Part shown: positions 49,947 through 60,343 of the stretch, one piece after another
How positions within the stretch are numbered: the first letter of the stretch is position 1
Layout: the number at the start of each line of letters is the position of its first letter
NCBI GenBank assembly: GCA_035235625.1
Contig: CP141149.1
Location: forward strand, 12,053,393-12,117,392
DNA from: Saururus chinensis
Taxonomy: Eukaryota; Streptophyta; Magnoliopsida; Piperales; Saururaceae
Direction of reading: 5' to 3'
DNA: 64,000 nucleotides
Notes under the pieces: generated by a model
The model's input: the letters and a program-made list of their open reading frames with translations, nothing else
What the model was told of the DNA's origin: nothing
Database searches by the model: none
Translations under genes and position numbers: made by a program

Positions 49947-50851
49947 TATTGGGAGGACTCCATCCTTCCGCTAAAGCCCGTTAATAGTGTTGCCATTTGG
50001 AATTCAGCAGAACTCACGAGAAACTCTCAGCCAACCAGAATCAAACCCTAGAAGAAGTTTGTAGAAATTCAAATTACCACTTCATCAATAGATCTCTCAA
50101 TTTCTCTCTCATCTTTTTCAATAGCGGCTGGAGCAAGGCGAGGCTGGGGATTTTTTGGGAGAAAGGTCATTAGGTTCGGTGGGCACAAGTGGAGAAGTGA
50201 GGCCGAGGTTGGGGCAGAGAAGGAGGCACTTGCCAATGACAACCCATCTCCCACCCCATCCACACAATAGTGAGGAGACAAGAAAAACAAAGGAAAAACC
50301 AAAGAGAAGAGAGAGGGACATAGAAGAGATGATGGCCAAGGCTGGGTTGGAGCATGAGGAAGGCGTCAGTGGAGTAGCTAAGAGGGTATCAAGAAGAAAA
50401 TAGGGTGGAAAAAAAGGGGGCTGGAGGTTGAGAGAAGAGAGGAGGGAGAGGTTACCTAGAAGATGGGATGGCCCAAGCTCGCTTCTTTTTGAGAGATGGC
50501 GGCCTCCTCCTTCATGAGATGGTGACTTCCTCCTTCAAGCTCTAGTTGCTCAAACCACTGTGCCATAAGCTTCAGTTGATTGGATAATAAGATATTTCAC
50601 AACACCACCTTTAAAGGTGGTGTTTTGATTATGTTATAAGTGATGTCCTAAAATCTATGATAGTTAAAATCTATTATTTTTTGTCTACCTCTATATTTAA
50701 AATACATGTATATGTTCTTTATCCACTAACACTGCATTTGTAATATTGAATTTGAATCCTAATATAGTAACTCTGGATTGTAAATATGACATAGAGAATC
50801 CAAAATAAAATTTAGGGATTTTATTTTCACATCCAAATTGAATAACCACCT

Positions 50852-51075
50852 ATAGGGGGATGGAAAAAGTTTATATGAGCCCGAGCTCATATACACCTAC
50901 ATGAGCCCGGGCTCTATGGGCCTTCGGATTTACATCCGGTGGCTCATAATACTCATGGGCATTTAAACCCATGAGTATTATGGGCCGCCAGATATAAATC
51001 CGACGGCCCCTAGAGCTCATGCTCACGTAGGTGTATATGAGCCCGAGCTCATATAAACAAGACTCATAGGGGGAT
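50852..51075. mobile_element. MULE-like MITE with 10-bp target duplication (element 50862-51065)
   Basis: ATAGGGGGAT occurs at 50852-50861 and 51066-51075. Between them the 204-bp element starts GGAAAAAGTTTATATGAGCC and ends with the near-inverse, GAGCTCATATAAACAAGACTC. It is almost one large palindrome: CACCTACATGAGCCCGGGCT...AGCTCATGCTCACGTAGGTG, centred near CATTTAAACCCATG. Nine-to-ten-bp duplications and GGAAA ends point to Mutator-type mobilisation. Confidence 0.85.
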
Positions 51076-51386
51076 TAACAGTCTACAAAGGAGTAAAAAA
51101 CAAAGGAGTTAAAAACCCTTGACCAAAAGATTTAAAAGTAAACACAATTGTAGGATATATGCCACTGAAGGAAAAAATATGAAATTTGTAAACAAAACCC
51201 ATGAGTATTATGGGCCGCAAGATATAAATCCGATGGCCTATAGAGCCCGGGCTCACGTAGGCGTATATGAGCCTGTGCTCATATAAATAGGACTGATAGA
51301 GGGATTAACAATCTACAAAGGAGTCAAAAACCCTTAACCAAGAGATTTAAAAGTAAACACAATTGTAGGATATATGCCACTGAAGG
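50966..51386. repeat. Direct duplication of the right half of the MITE plus flank
   Basis: Copy 1 (50966-51171) and copy 2 (51196-51386) share AACCCATGAGTATTATGGGC through GCTCATATAAA, GGGATTAACA, TCTACAAAGGAGT and CACAATTGTAGGATATATGCC to ACTGAAGG. Copy 2 lacks a short AAAAACAAAGGAGTT-like repeat. The duplication therefore occurred after the MITE inserted and includes host flank. Confidence 0.85.
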
Positions 51387-51619
51387 GACGCAAACAACTG
51401 GGTTTCAAGGTTGGATGAAACAATTTTTAACTCTATATTTATTTTTCATGATGATTTGATGCGTAAACTACCAAGTTATAGTATGTTAGGCATATTCTGA
51501 GTGAAAATGAGATTCTTTAAAGTATTGATTTACATGGAAGGTTGATTTTATGAATTACTTATGGTTTCGTGACACAACTTTACTACAAATTTCCAAATGC
51601 AATGATTTTAATCAAATTG

Positions 51620-52345
51620 GGAATATTTTTGAACGTGGCTATTCAAACCCCGTATTTCTCCCTGTGTCCCCCAAACAAAAAAAAAACATATATTTTTTTT
51701 TTTACTTTCTTTCCCCCACCCCCATCCCTTCTTCTCCTTCCACTCCGGCGCCAGCATGGCGCCGGCCGACCAGCGGCCGCCCAGCATCACCACCAGCCCC
51801 AGCCGACGCTGGTCGACAAGGGCGGCCAGCGGCTGCTGTCCGCGCACAGCGGCCGCTGGTGGCCGCCCAATGTCGCAGCAGCCACTGGGGCAGTGGCCGC
51901 GCCCAGCAGTGCAGCGGCCACTGCTGGCTGCTGGGCTGCTGGCGACTGCACCCAGCGGCTGGCGGCCGCACCAAGCAGTGCAGCGGCTTGGCCGCTGGGC
52001 TGCTGGCGACTGGGTGCGGTTGCTAGCAGCCCAGCGGCCAGCAGTTGCCGCTGCATTGCTGGGCGCGGCCGCCAACCTAGCGGCCGCTGCCCCAGTGGCC
52101 GCTGGCTGCCCTGGTTGGCTGGCATCGGATGGGGCTGGCGGCAATGCTGGGCGGCTGCTGGTGTAGACAGCCTCCTGCAATCGCTGGCTGCCTTTGTCGG
52201 TCGGCATCATGCCAACGCCGGAGAAGATGGGATAGGAATAGAGAAAAAGATGGGAAATGAGAAAAAGAAAGAAAAAATATATTTTTTTGTCCTTTGGGGG
52301 ACACGGAGAAAAAATAGGTCCAAATAGCCACGTTTAATATTTTCT
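51620..52345. mobile_element. Large foldback element with GC-rich arms (~336 bp arms, 54 bp loop)
   Basis: The left arm (about 51620-51955) is an imperfect inverse of the right arm (about 52010-52345). Outer ends: GAACGTGGCTATTCAAACC versus inverted AAACGTGGCTATTTGGACC, then TGTCCCCCAAA and T-rich tracts. Inner arms: GCCGCCCAGCAT, CCCAGCAGTGCAGCGGC, GGGCTGCTGGCGACTGCACCC and their inverse. The pairing is centred near 51982. The arms turn from AT-rich tips to a very GC-rich interior that yields overlapping Ala/Pro/Gly/Arg-rich frames on both strands, which I regard as artefacts. Ends and size suit a Mutator-type foldback, but no clean target duplication was found. Confidence 0.8.
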
Positions 52346-54686
52346 TCATTGTAGAATTTGATACACCGTCAAAGTATTGACTCCAAAACTGATGTGTCAA
52401 TGTGCTGTCAATTGATAAAAAAAACCAAGTTCCTCACATAAATGTGATGCAGGCACATCGTTGTACTAATCGACGAGATTGATAGGTAATTAATGTGCTG
52501 CTAAGCATGTCAATGACTAAGGCCAGTTGATGGGACCGGCAAACAAACAATGTGTCGATGAATATGCCAAGCCTTCTTATTGTTGAGAGTGAGCCTTTCT
52601 ACTCTCGATTATGGCTGACATGTTAATGGAAGGTTATGATACTGATTCATGAATCGATAGGACGACGATGACACTTTAGTTTATGTTTTAAAACTAAAAT
52701 TTTTATCAATAATTTTACTATTAATATGGTATGTACTTATATAATATTATATAATAAACTTAAATAAATATTAAAATATATAATAAAAATATGTGAATAA
52801 AAAAGTGTAAATAAGCTCTAAGTTGGAGCATACCAAAAAGAGTAAAACCTGAACCCATTGTATATGATATTTACTAAGACGTAGATGCCACAAGTAAGTC
52901 TCTTTAGCCATGCAGAAAAGGTTCTTGGTATAAAAAAATTAATGGGTTTTTTGATAACTTTAAAAAAAAAATATTAACTTCAATGCAACACAACAAATGA
53001 GTTTTTGGCCAAAACTTTAACTACTTAAATTCATGAGTCAAAATTTTAACTCCTTAAATCCATAAATATGTATAAACTGAAATATAATATAGATACATTT
53101 TACATGAATAGAGAGGCTTCTAGATAGAGAATCTTTGTAGACCTTTAGCTCGATGACAGAGATAGAGAGGACTATAATCTCTAGCAAGACTCTATATATA
53201 GTCACAAATAGTCTATAGAGAAAGTTTAGTAGTGAAATTCTCATAAATTATATTATTTATTTCTTCTTTAAAATAAAAATAATTATATCTAATAAAAATA
53301 TTTGACAAAAGGAGTTAAAAACTAAGAAAAATACAAACATTTTAAATATTATATATTTAAAAAAATAATATACCGAACTAAAAGCTTGAACACAAATTGA
53401 ACTTAAAGTCCCTATATTCAAATGTTACAAAATATTTATACTATTATTAAAATAAAAAAACAAAAAATATCACACTATTCTAAGTAAAATATTATAATAA
53501 TTAAAAAGGGACAAATTGTTTTACTACGATATAACTATATTACCCTTTTAAAGAAAATTTTAATTATAATAATTTAAAATTTTAAAAAATTAAAATATTA
53601 TTATAATTTTTTCAATAAATATATCCTTGTAACAAAATAAATTTTTTGTCCCGATATATCTATATTTCTCTTTTTTAAATTAATTTAAAATTTAAAAAAC
53701 TTAAACTATTTTAATAATTTCTTCAATAAATATAATCTTACAGAACAAATATTTTTACCACGTTATATTAATCTATACTATTATTAAAATTAAAAAGAGG
53801 ATAAATGTTTTTACCATTTTATATCTATATTATCTTTTTAAATAAACTCTTAAAATTTATGTCACTTTATACCTAATATTACCCCACTTAATTAATTTAT
53901 AAAATAATTTTCTTTAAAGTGAAAAAAACCAAAAACTTTATGTTTATATTACCCTTCGAAAAAATCTTAATTATTATAAAATTTTAAAATATTATAATAT
54001 TTTTTTCAAAAAAATATAACCTTGGGCTATACTAGTCTATATCTATTTTTAAAAAAACTCTTAAAAATTTTTAAAAATAATTTTTCTAGATTTAAAGAGG
54101 TAATTTTTTTTACCATACTATACTTATATTACCTTTTAATTTTTTTAAATTAATTTAAAATTTAAAAAATTTAAAGTATTATAAAACTTTCTTCAATAAA
54201 TATAACCTTACAACCAAACAAAAAATTTATATGCAACACTTATTTACTTTTTATCATACTATATACTTATATTACCTTTAAAAAAATTATTTAACTTAAA
54301 ATTCAAAAGACCTAAATTATTATATTATTAATTAATTTAAATTTTAGAATTTGAAAGATTTAAAATATTACATTAATTTCTGTAATAAATATAACTTTAA
54401 AACCACATAAAAAGATAAGTTTTATAGTTCTAATTAATGTAAAACTTACAACTTAATAGTAAAAATTAAAACTAATTAGTGAGGGCAGAAGATCTCTTTT
54501 GGATGATACAAGACTCTAAATCATATAAAACTCACGTACACTCCTACTATAATTAGAAAAAAAAACTAGTAGCTATAGATTTATGCCACCCATTGCAAAC
54601 AAAACCACTGTTTCTTACACCCATGGCTTTCACTAGCTATTCAGCTGCAACCCACTTCCATCTCCATTCAGCTGCTGGCACGCACT
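52346..54686. other. AT-rich intergenic DNA without recognised gene
   Basis: About 2.3 kb. From 53240 to 54420 it is extremely AT-rich, with recurring AATTTAAAATTTAAAAA and ATATTACC(C/T)TTTTAA-like phrases, as in decayed low-complexity repeats. No coding, RNA or clear transposon structure was recognised. Confidence 0.55.
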
Positions 54687-55588
54687 TCACTCAATTTTCA
54701 CCTCTTTGACACCCTTGGCCTGCGCCTCCTCTGACTTGGGTATGGTGAGACAGAGCATCCCATGCTTGAGCTCGGCCCTGATCTCCTCCGGCTTGGCATC
54801 ACTCGGCAGGAGGATGCGTGCGTTGTAGTAGCCAAAACTTCTGTACCTCAACCGCTCATCGTCCGCTGAGCTTTCCTCATCTTCCTCCTTATGCTGCCCC
54901 TTAATGACCAGGAACCCACCCTCGAGAGTGATCTTCAGATCGTCCTTGGTCAACCCCGGCACCTCCAGTTTCAGCTTGTAGGCCTTGTCGTCCTCCTTTA
55001 TCCTGCCAAACAACTGCCACGCCGACAGGCTCTCGAACATCCTGTTCAAGTTCTCTGTCATGTGCACTACTGCGTCTCCAAAGCCTGATCTCGGCATGAG
55101 GTCTGCAAAGAGCAGCCAGTAGGACAACATCCTTAATAAAAAACTACAGCTTACAAAACCACTTGGCCGCCATGTCCTAGTGATTAGGACCTTTGCAACA
55201 AGGTGGAGATTTACAGGGGGATTATGACAATCTTAGTGCTCAAATATACTAAGTAGATATGAAACAGTAGTGCCTTTCTCTAAGAAGAAAAGAACATAGA
55301 AAGAAGTCTTGATGACAACATACCCCCGAGGCCAAAGGGCATCAGCCATCTCCGGTTCCTCCATAGTCCTCTGCCGCGCCTAGAAGCCAGTTTGGATTTC
55401 TGCGGGCCTTGAGAAACAGCAATCTCGTCCGGCTTCTCTGTAGCCTCAGGTGCTGTTGAGAACAACCGACAGTCAGACTCCTGGCCTTGCTGAGTTGCTT
55501 TCAGTAAGCCTCTGAAGGCCCCACTGGGCGGAGCCCATGCGCAGACGCTTCGCTGCAAGTTCTTCAAGCACAAACGAGACAAGGCCAT
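54687..55588 (-). CDS. HSP26.5-like: Organellar (mitochondrial-type) small heat-shock protein, two exons
   Basis: This is a small HSP chaperone that holds unfolding proteins during stress. It resembles Arabidopsis HSP26.5, annotated as mitochondrial. Exon 1 is complement(55324-55588), exon 2 complement(54687-55102). The 221-bp intron runs from GTATGT to TTTGCAG; the join is phase 1 and gives 226 residues. The N terminus (MALSRLCLKNLQRSV...) is rich in Arg, Ser and Leu and poor in acids, like an organellar transit peptide. RRGRGLWRNRRWLMPFGLG precedes the splice, then TENLNRMFESL as in the family. The alpha-crystallin domain runs from about residue 115 (YKLKLEVPGLTKDDLKITLE, a YGYYNARILLPSDAKPEEIRAELKHGMLCLTIPK block) and ends VKEVKIE. 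The consensus I/V-x-V tail motif is partly kept. An in-frame upstream Met at 55648 would add 20 residues; 55588 fits the family start. Confidence 0.9.
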
Positions 55589-55830
55589 CTGAAATAGTGA
55601 AGCTCTCTCCACGCGGAAGCTGTGAACATTGACCGGTTTGCAGAACACAAGAGGATGGTGAAGCCTTTAAAAGAGAGCTGGAAAGGGGCAGAAGTGTCTA
55701 CAAGCTTCTTTCTCTGGGCAGAGCAGACACGGTGAAGGCTCGTGGAGTGTTCTTGAGTTCAGAGGAATCCCATTGCCACCACATCTACAAGACGGTTCTT
55801 TATAACTTATAAGATTTAATACTTTTTGCC
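55589..55830 (-). promoter_or_regulatory. Putative 5' flank and core promoter of the small HSP gene
   Basis: On the minus strand a TATA-like TTATAAAGAAC lies at about 55797-55807, with another TTTTAAAGG nearer the gene at about 55663-55671. A GAAAGAAGCTTG stretch (about 55704-55715) resembles part of a heat-shock element, but I did not find a perfect repeated GAAnnTTC array. Heat control is likely from the family, not proven from these bases. Confidence 0.3.
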
Positions 55831-56036
55831 CCCACAGAAACTCTTAACTGTAGAAAATACAAACCGGATGCTCACTCTTTCGGATTATGGGGTAATTGTC
55901 TTATGCGTACACGTTATCATGTACCGAGCTGGGGCTGATCACGGGGTTTTAGTTATAGAAATTAGTGTTCCTTCCGGTGCGTTTGAGTCAAATTTTATTA
56001 AATTTGAATTTAATATTATTAAAAAATATTAAATTA

Positions 56037-56287
56037 TTTAAAATAAGGAAAAAAATTCTATGAGCCCAGGTTCATATAGGTATAAGCTTAGGCTTTATGG
56101 GCCATAAAATTTACATCCAGCGGTCTATAATATTTATAGGTATTTAAACCCATAAATATTATAAGCTGTAGAATGTAAAACCCATAAATATTATAAGCTG
56201 CAGAATGTAAATTTGACTGCCCATAGAGCTTGAGCTCACATAAGCATATATAAACCCGGGCTCATATAAACGAGACTTTTAAAATAA
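56037..56287. mobile_element. Second copy of the MULE-like MITE family (element 56047-56277), 10-bp target duplication
   Basis: TTTAAAATAA occurs at 56037-56046 and 56278-56287. The 231-bp element starts GGAAAAAAATTCTATGAGCC and ends GGCTCATATAAACGAGACT, the same termini as the copy at 50862. The middle again holds facing CATTTAAACCCATAAATATTATA-type arms, plus a 29-bp internal duplication around AACCCATAAATATTATAAGC. It is more diverged from a perfect palindrome than the 50862 copy, so probably older. Confidence 0.85.
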
Positions 56288-56292
56288 ATAAA

Positions 56293-56301
56293 TATTTTAA
56301 A
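56293..56301. repeat. Target-site duplication (left) of the MULE, TATTTTAAA
   Basis: TATTTTAAA at 56293-56301 abuts the left terminus (GGAAAATTTATT). The same nine bases at 63231-63239 abut the right terminus. Nine bp is the hallmark duplication of Mutator-like elements. The sequence is AT-rich, but it falls exactly at the end of both inverted repeats. Confidence 0.85.
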
Positions 56302-56584
56302 GGAAAATTTATTAAAATAATAATAAAAAAATAATTACCAAAATATACCACTTTGGGAAATATTTCCCAAAGTGGTGTTCGTTTTGCCATCACTGGCGCC
56401 AAAGATGGCTTTTTTTTTTATATTTTTTAAGTTGATTTTGTCGTTTAAAATGACGAAATTGGCTTGAATACGATTTCGTTGTTCTAAACGACGAAACCTT
56501 ATATTACTTGACCCGGTTTCGTCGTTCAGAACGACGAAATCAACTTAAGCTGATTTCGTCGTTCTGAACGACGAAACTACCACG
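56302..56584. repeat. Left terminal inverted repeat of the MULE
   Basis: This pairs with about 62955-63230. It carries a short extra palindrome CCACTTTGGGAAA/TTTCCCAAAGTGG near 56349-56376 that is absent from the right end. Four 23-bp palindromes of the CGTCGTTCTGAACGACG type lie at 56436, 56474, 56517 and 56554. A fifth at 56593 is just inside the arm. Confidence 0.88.
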
Positions 56585-56619
56585 GATATTGATTTCGTCG
56601 TTCTGAACGACGAAATCAT

Positions 56620-56860
56620 CGTCGTTATATCCGCGACTTCGCTCCGCCTCCCGTCGCGTTCCAGTGTGTAAAAGCTCCGCCGCTGCTGCCGACGTCCGGA
56701 CACTGCCAAACTCGCCGCCACCGTCCAGCCCGCCTCCGCCGACCTCATTCCGTCGCCACCGATTGCAGTCCGCCGCCGCCGACTGCAGTCCGCCGCCGCC
56801 GACCTCAGTCCGCCGCCACCTTTGCTCTAGCCCGCCGCTGCCCACGTAGAACCGCTCCCA
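56620..56860 (+). other. GC-rich leader of the MULE with CCGCCGCCGAC repeats
   Basis: A CpG-rich island in otherwise AT-rich DNA, inside the left end and ahead of the first coding exon. It contains three or more units of about 21 bp (GCCGCCGCCGACTGCAGTCC-like). On position it would be promoter/5' leader. The frames it opens on both strands look like composition effects. Confidence 0.5.
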
Positions 56861-57396
56861 TTTTATTTTTTTGGTATGTGTTTTTATATTTTTTTATTTA
56901 CCTATTTTTTAATTGTTGTAATATATTTTTTATATGTTACATTGAAGAAATATAGTTTTTGTATATTACATTGAAAAAATTTGAAGTTTTGAATGTCCTA
57001 TCATTTAGCCATAATTTTAGAAGTATTGTTCTAAGTCATTGTGTGTGTTTTTTTGTTTAAGATTATTAAATTGAGATGGATTTTTAATTAATGAGTTTTT
57101 GTTTTTTAAGATGGCAAGTCTCTCAAATTTTGGTAAATAAGGAGGATTTGAGTTTTTGAACATGTTTTTATATGATATGTGACATTGTATGCGTTATTAC
57201 ATTAAATGTCTAATTTTATTAATTAGAAAATTTACTCATTAATATAAAGTATTAATGATATGCTTATATACTTGGTAAAGTTATTAGTTTCTATGCATAT
57301 ATATTTTTAAAATATATTTATTAGAGTAGATATTAATATTAGTTTGCTTAATCTAATATTAATTTTATTTATTATTTATGAATTAATTGAATAGAA

Positions 57397-57882
57397 ATGG
57401 CAGAAGAAATGGTTAGTTTTTTCATTAACTACGACGGACGCATAGAAGGATTATTAATGAGGAAACCATCTACATTTGATGAATTTGAGATGCACGTAGC
57501 AAGTAAGGTTGGGTTGGATCGAAGAAGATGGAAAATTACTATCAAATGTAATCTTCCGTCCTATGGATCGAGAATGATACTAATGAACATAAATGATGAT
57601 TCATCAATGGCTTTTATGTTTCACCACTCGCGTCACATAATTTTTTTCGAGTTATTTCTCGAAAAAGAGGCTCGAGTGACTAGTGGAAGGCGAAGTAGTT
57701 CACATAGGAGCTCTCACAGAAGCTCACAAAGGAGCTCGGATAGAAATGTGAACAATGAAAGTCATATGCAAGTGCCGGTGGACGACGAAGAAGAGGGAAA
57801 TTTATCTATGACAGTAGCTTCAAATGAACGTTATAGGTCGTCTGCCCCTATTTACGATGGAAGTGGACTTACTTGGAGGTAA
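57397..57882 (+). pseudogene. MULE transposase, first exon (N-terminal PB1-like region)
   Basis: The frame starts MAEEMVSFFINYDGRIEGLL and continues through FDEFEMHVASKVGLDRRRWKITIKC to a serine/arginine-rich stretch (HRSSHRSSQRSSDRN) and DGSGLTWR. An ubiquitin/PB1-like N-terminal segment followed by a low-complexity linker is common in MuDR transposases. A good donor (GGAG|GTAAGG) ends it near 57879. The next exon is hard to join: sequence reading SQGGAWYETQSSMGLHYPYTYVGH lies at 58016-58116, but no acceptor nearby restores frame cleanly. The copy is therefore treated as broken. Confidence 0.65.
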
Positions 57883-58195
57883 GGGTTGATTTAGTTGTGA
57901 ATACGTTTTCAATCTTATTATCCTTTAATGAAAATACGTTTAGCTAAATTTTGAGATTTTGTGTGTAATATGGAAGGTCTACGACGCATGCACACGAGCC
58001 ATTTAGCGCGTTCCAATGTCTCAAGGCGGTGCATGGTATGAAACTCAAAGTTCGATGGGCCTTCATTACCCCTACACGTATGTTGGTCATACCGATGCTG
58101 GACCATCTAATCAGAGGTGAAATATATATATTTATAAATAAATTCAACTTTTTTAGGCTTACGAAATTTAATACATATGCGATGTTTATATGTAG

Positions 58196-60247
58196 GGGGG
58201 ATATGTCTACGGTGAAGATATTGATGAAAATGAGGATAATGAAGGTGAAGATAATATTGACGAAGTAAGTGGAGAAGATTCTGATATGAATGTAGAAGGG
58301 GTTAGAGGTGAAGAAAGTGCTCAATAGATGGTTGACGGCGAGGGGGATGATGCGGTAGACAATGCCATTGCGGGGAATGATATGAATGTAGATGATGAAG
58401 AGCCGCCATACTGTGAAGTGGAGCCCCTTTATGCACACATCACAGATGAGGAGATAGATGCTGCAGTGAATTCTACAATGGATTTGGACTAACAAAACGA
58501 AGATGAGTTATACGTTGGCCGCATCTTTGAGAATAAAGAAGCATTCGTTACAGCCTTGCAGGAGTTTTCCATTCAAAATCATGTCGAATACAAGGTTGTA
58601 CGAATAAATCCGGCGGAGTATACAGTGAAGCGCATTGATAGCACTTGCCCTTGGAGAGTGCATGGCTCAATCAAAAGGGGTGGTGGGTTCTTTAAATTGA
58701 AGACGTACAAAGGTGACCACACATGTCAGAATGCCCAGCTTAGCACAGATCATAGGCAGTGCAGTGCCTCCTTTATTTCGAAGGTCATAATGCCCGCTAT
58801 CCAAGCCGAATTAACTCTCACACCAGGGGATATTATTCAAAGAATGAAGGAGAAGTATCATGTTGACATATCTTATAAGAAAGCATGGGCAGCAAGGAAT
58901 ATGGCGATCAAGGCCATTTATGGAGATTGGGTTGAATCGTATAAATTGTTGCCAATGTACCTAAGGGCGGTGCAAGAAGCCAATCCTGACACCTACTACC
59001 GCTTAGAGGATGATGTAGTACCTCGTGCAGATGGTGGCACTTGTAGGAGATTTAGACGGTTGTTTTGGGCCTTTGGGTCGTCTATAGCTGGGTTTCGACA
59101 TTGCATCCCTGTGATTGGCGTTGATGCCACTCACTTGTATGGAAGATATCCTGGTGCTCTTATGGCTGCAACGGCTATAGATGGAAATAATGGGTTATTT
59201 CCTCTTGCATTCGGGCTTGTCGGGAAGGAAGACGGAGACAATTGGAAATGGTTTCTAATAGAATTGAGGGATCATGTACTGATGGGCATGACGAACATTG
59301 TCATTATTTCAGATCGACATAAGGGGCTTCAGAAGGCAGTGCCTAAGGTTCTTCCAGAGCCGGATTACCACCATCGTTATTGCATCCGTCACATAAAAGC
59401 AAATTTTAAGGAGTTTAAAAATGATACACTGACGGACTTGATTGGGGCAGCAGCTTGTGCACTCACAATAGAAAAGTTTGATGCTAAAATGGACTTGATT
59501 GGTCAAGAGAGTCCTAGGGCAAAACATCTCCTCTTAGGAGGAGAATTGCATCCTGCACAGTGGTCCCTTGTACACGGTGGTTTTATGACATTTGGCATGA
59601 CGACTACAAATATGGCTGAAAGTTTAAATAGCGTCTTGAAGGGGGCACGAGGGTTACCCATGCAGGCTTTAGTGTCAGCTATCTTTTATCGGCTCATAAA
59701 ATTTTTTGTTAAACGATCTTCTGCCGCCTCTGCCATAGTCACCCCATATACTCCTAGAGTGGAAGCCATATTGAGAGAGCAAACAAGAAAAATTGGGGAG
59801 TATATAGTTAATAGGATCAACAGGAGTCAGTACGAAGTGACATCAATTCGTGCCCGCAAGGTTATGGTAAATGCTGCGATGCATACTTGTACATGCAACA
59901 TCCCTCAGGTTTATGGTTATCCTTGCTCGCACCTTATCACCGTGTGGGCAAAGCGGCGGGAGCCAATCAATGGATCACTGTTTTATACATCTTCTACTTA
60001 TAGAAATGTGTACTCTGCAGATTTTTATTCTCCTCGTGGTCGGGAGTATTGGGAGAGGGATATACTGTTTGTGTTATACCCACCGATAGCAACAAGGCAA
60101 CCCGGTCGCCCACGGTCTGTTCGCATTAGGAATACCATGGACCGCAGAACAATGGAAAGAGATGGTAGAGGAGGATATAAATGCAGGAGGTGTAAACAAA
60201 GTGGGCATAATAGTAAATCATGTAGAAACCCTCCTGTTGATTGGTAA
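58196..60247 (+). pseudogene. MULE transposase, main exon (MULE core, SWIM, CCHC), two in-frame stops
   Basis: After an acceptor near 58195 an acidic region (EDIDENEDNEGEDNIDE...) is cut by TAG at 58325 and TAA at 58490, both in the frame of the long ORF. From 58556 that ORF runs 563 codons uninterrupted. MuDR-type DNA-binding region: CPWRVHGS...GDHTCQNAQ. Catalytic core: GVDATHLYGRYPG with Asp190, ISDRHKGL with Asp253, and TTTNMAESLNS with Glu355. A SWIM zinc finger follows (CTCNIPQVYGYPCSHL), then a CCHC knuckle near the end (CRRCKQSGHNSKSC). Catalytic residues look complete. The first Met of the ORF is not a credible start, since conserved sequence (ELYVGRIFENKEAFVTAL) precedes it. It is functional only if the stops are read through or absent in sister copies. 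Confidence 0.9.
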
Positions 60248-60343
60248 ACATATAATCAACCTCTGTATTTATTATATTTTTTTAGTTACGTACGCATGTA
60301 TTCCTTACGATTAATGATATGGTCTTCATCTTCCACAGATCGT

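Noticed and set aside
51550-52327. Several long overlapping frames on both strands rich in Ala, Pro, Arg and Gly
   Set aside because: They fall inside the GC-rich foldback arms, occur in five frames at once and have no domain; stop codons are simply rare in such composition.
57944-58495. Minus-strand 183-codon frame in the MULE
   Set aside because: Antisense of the acidic transposase region, Ile-rich from complementing GAT/GAA codons; no domain.
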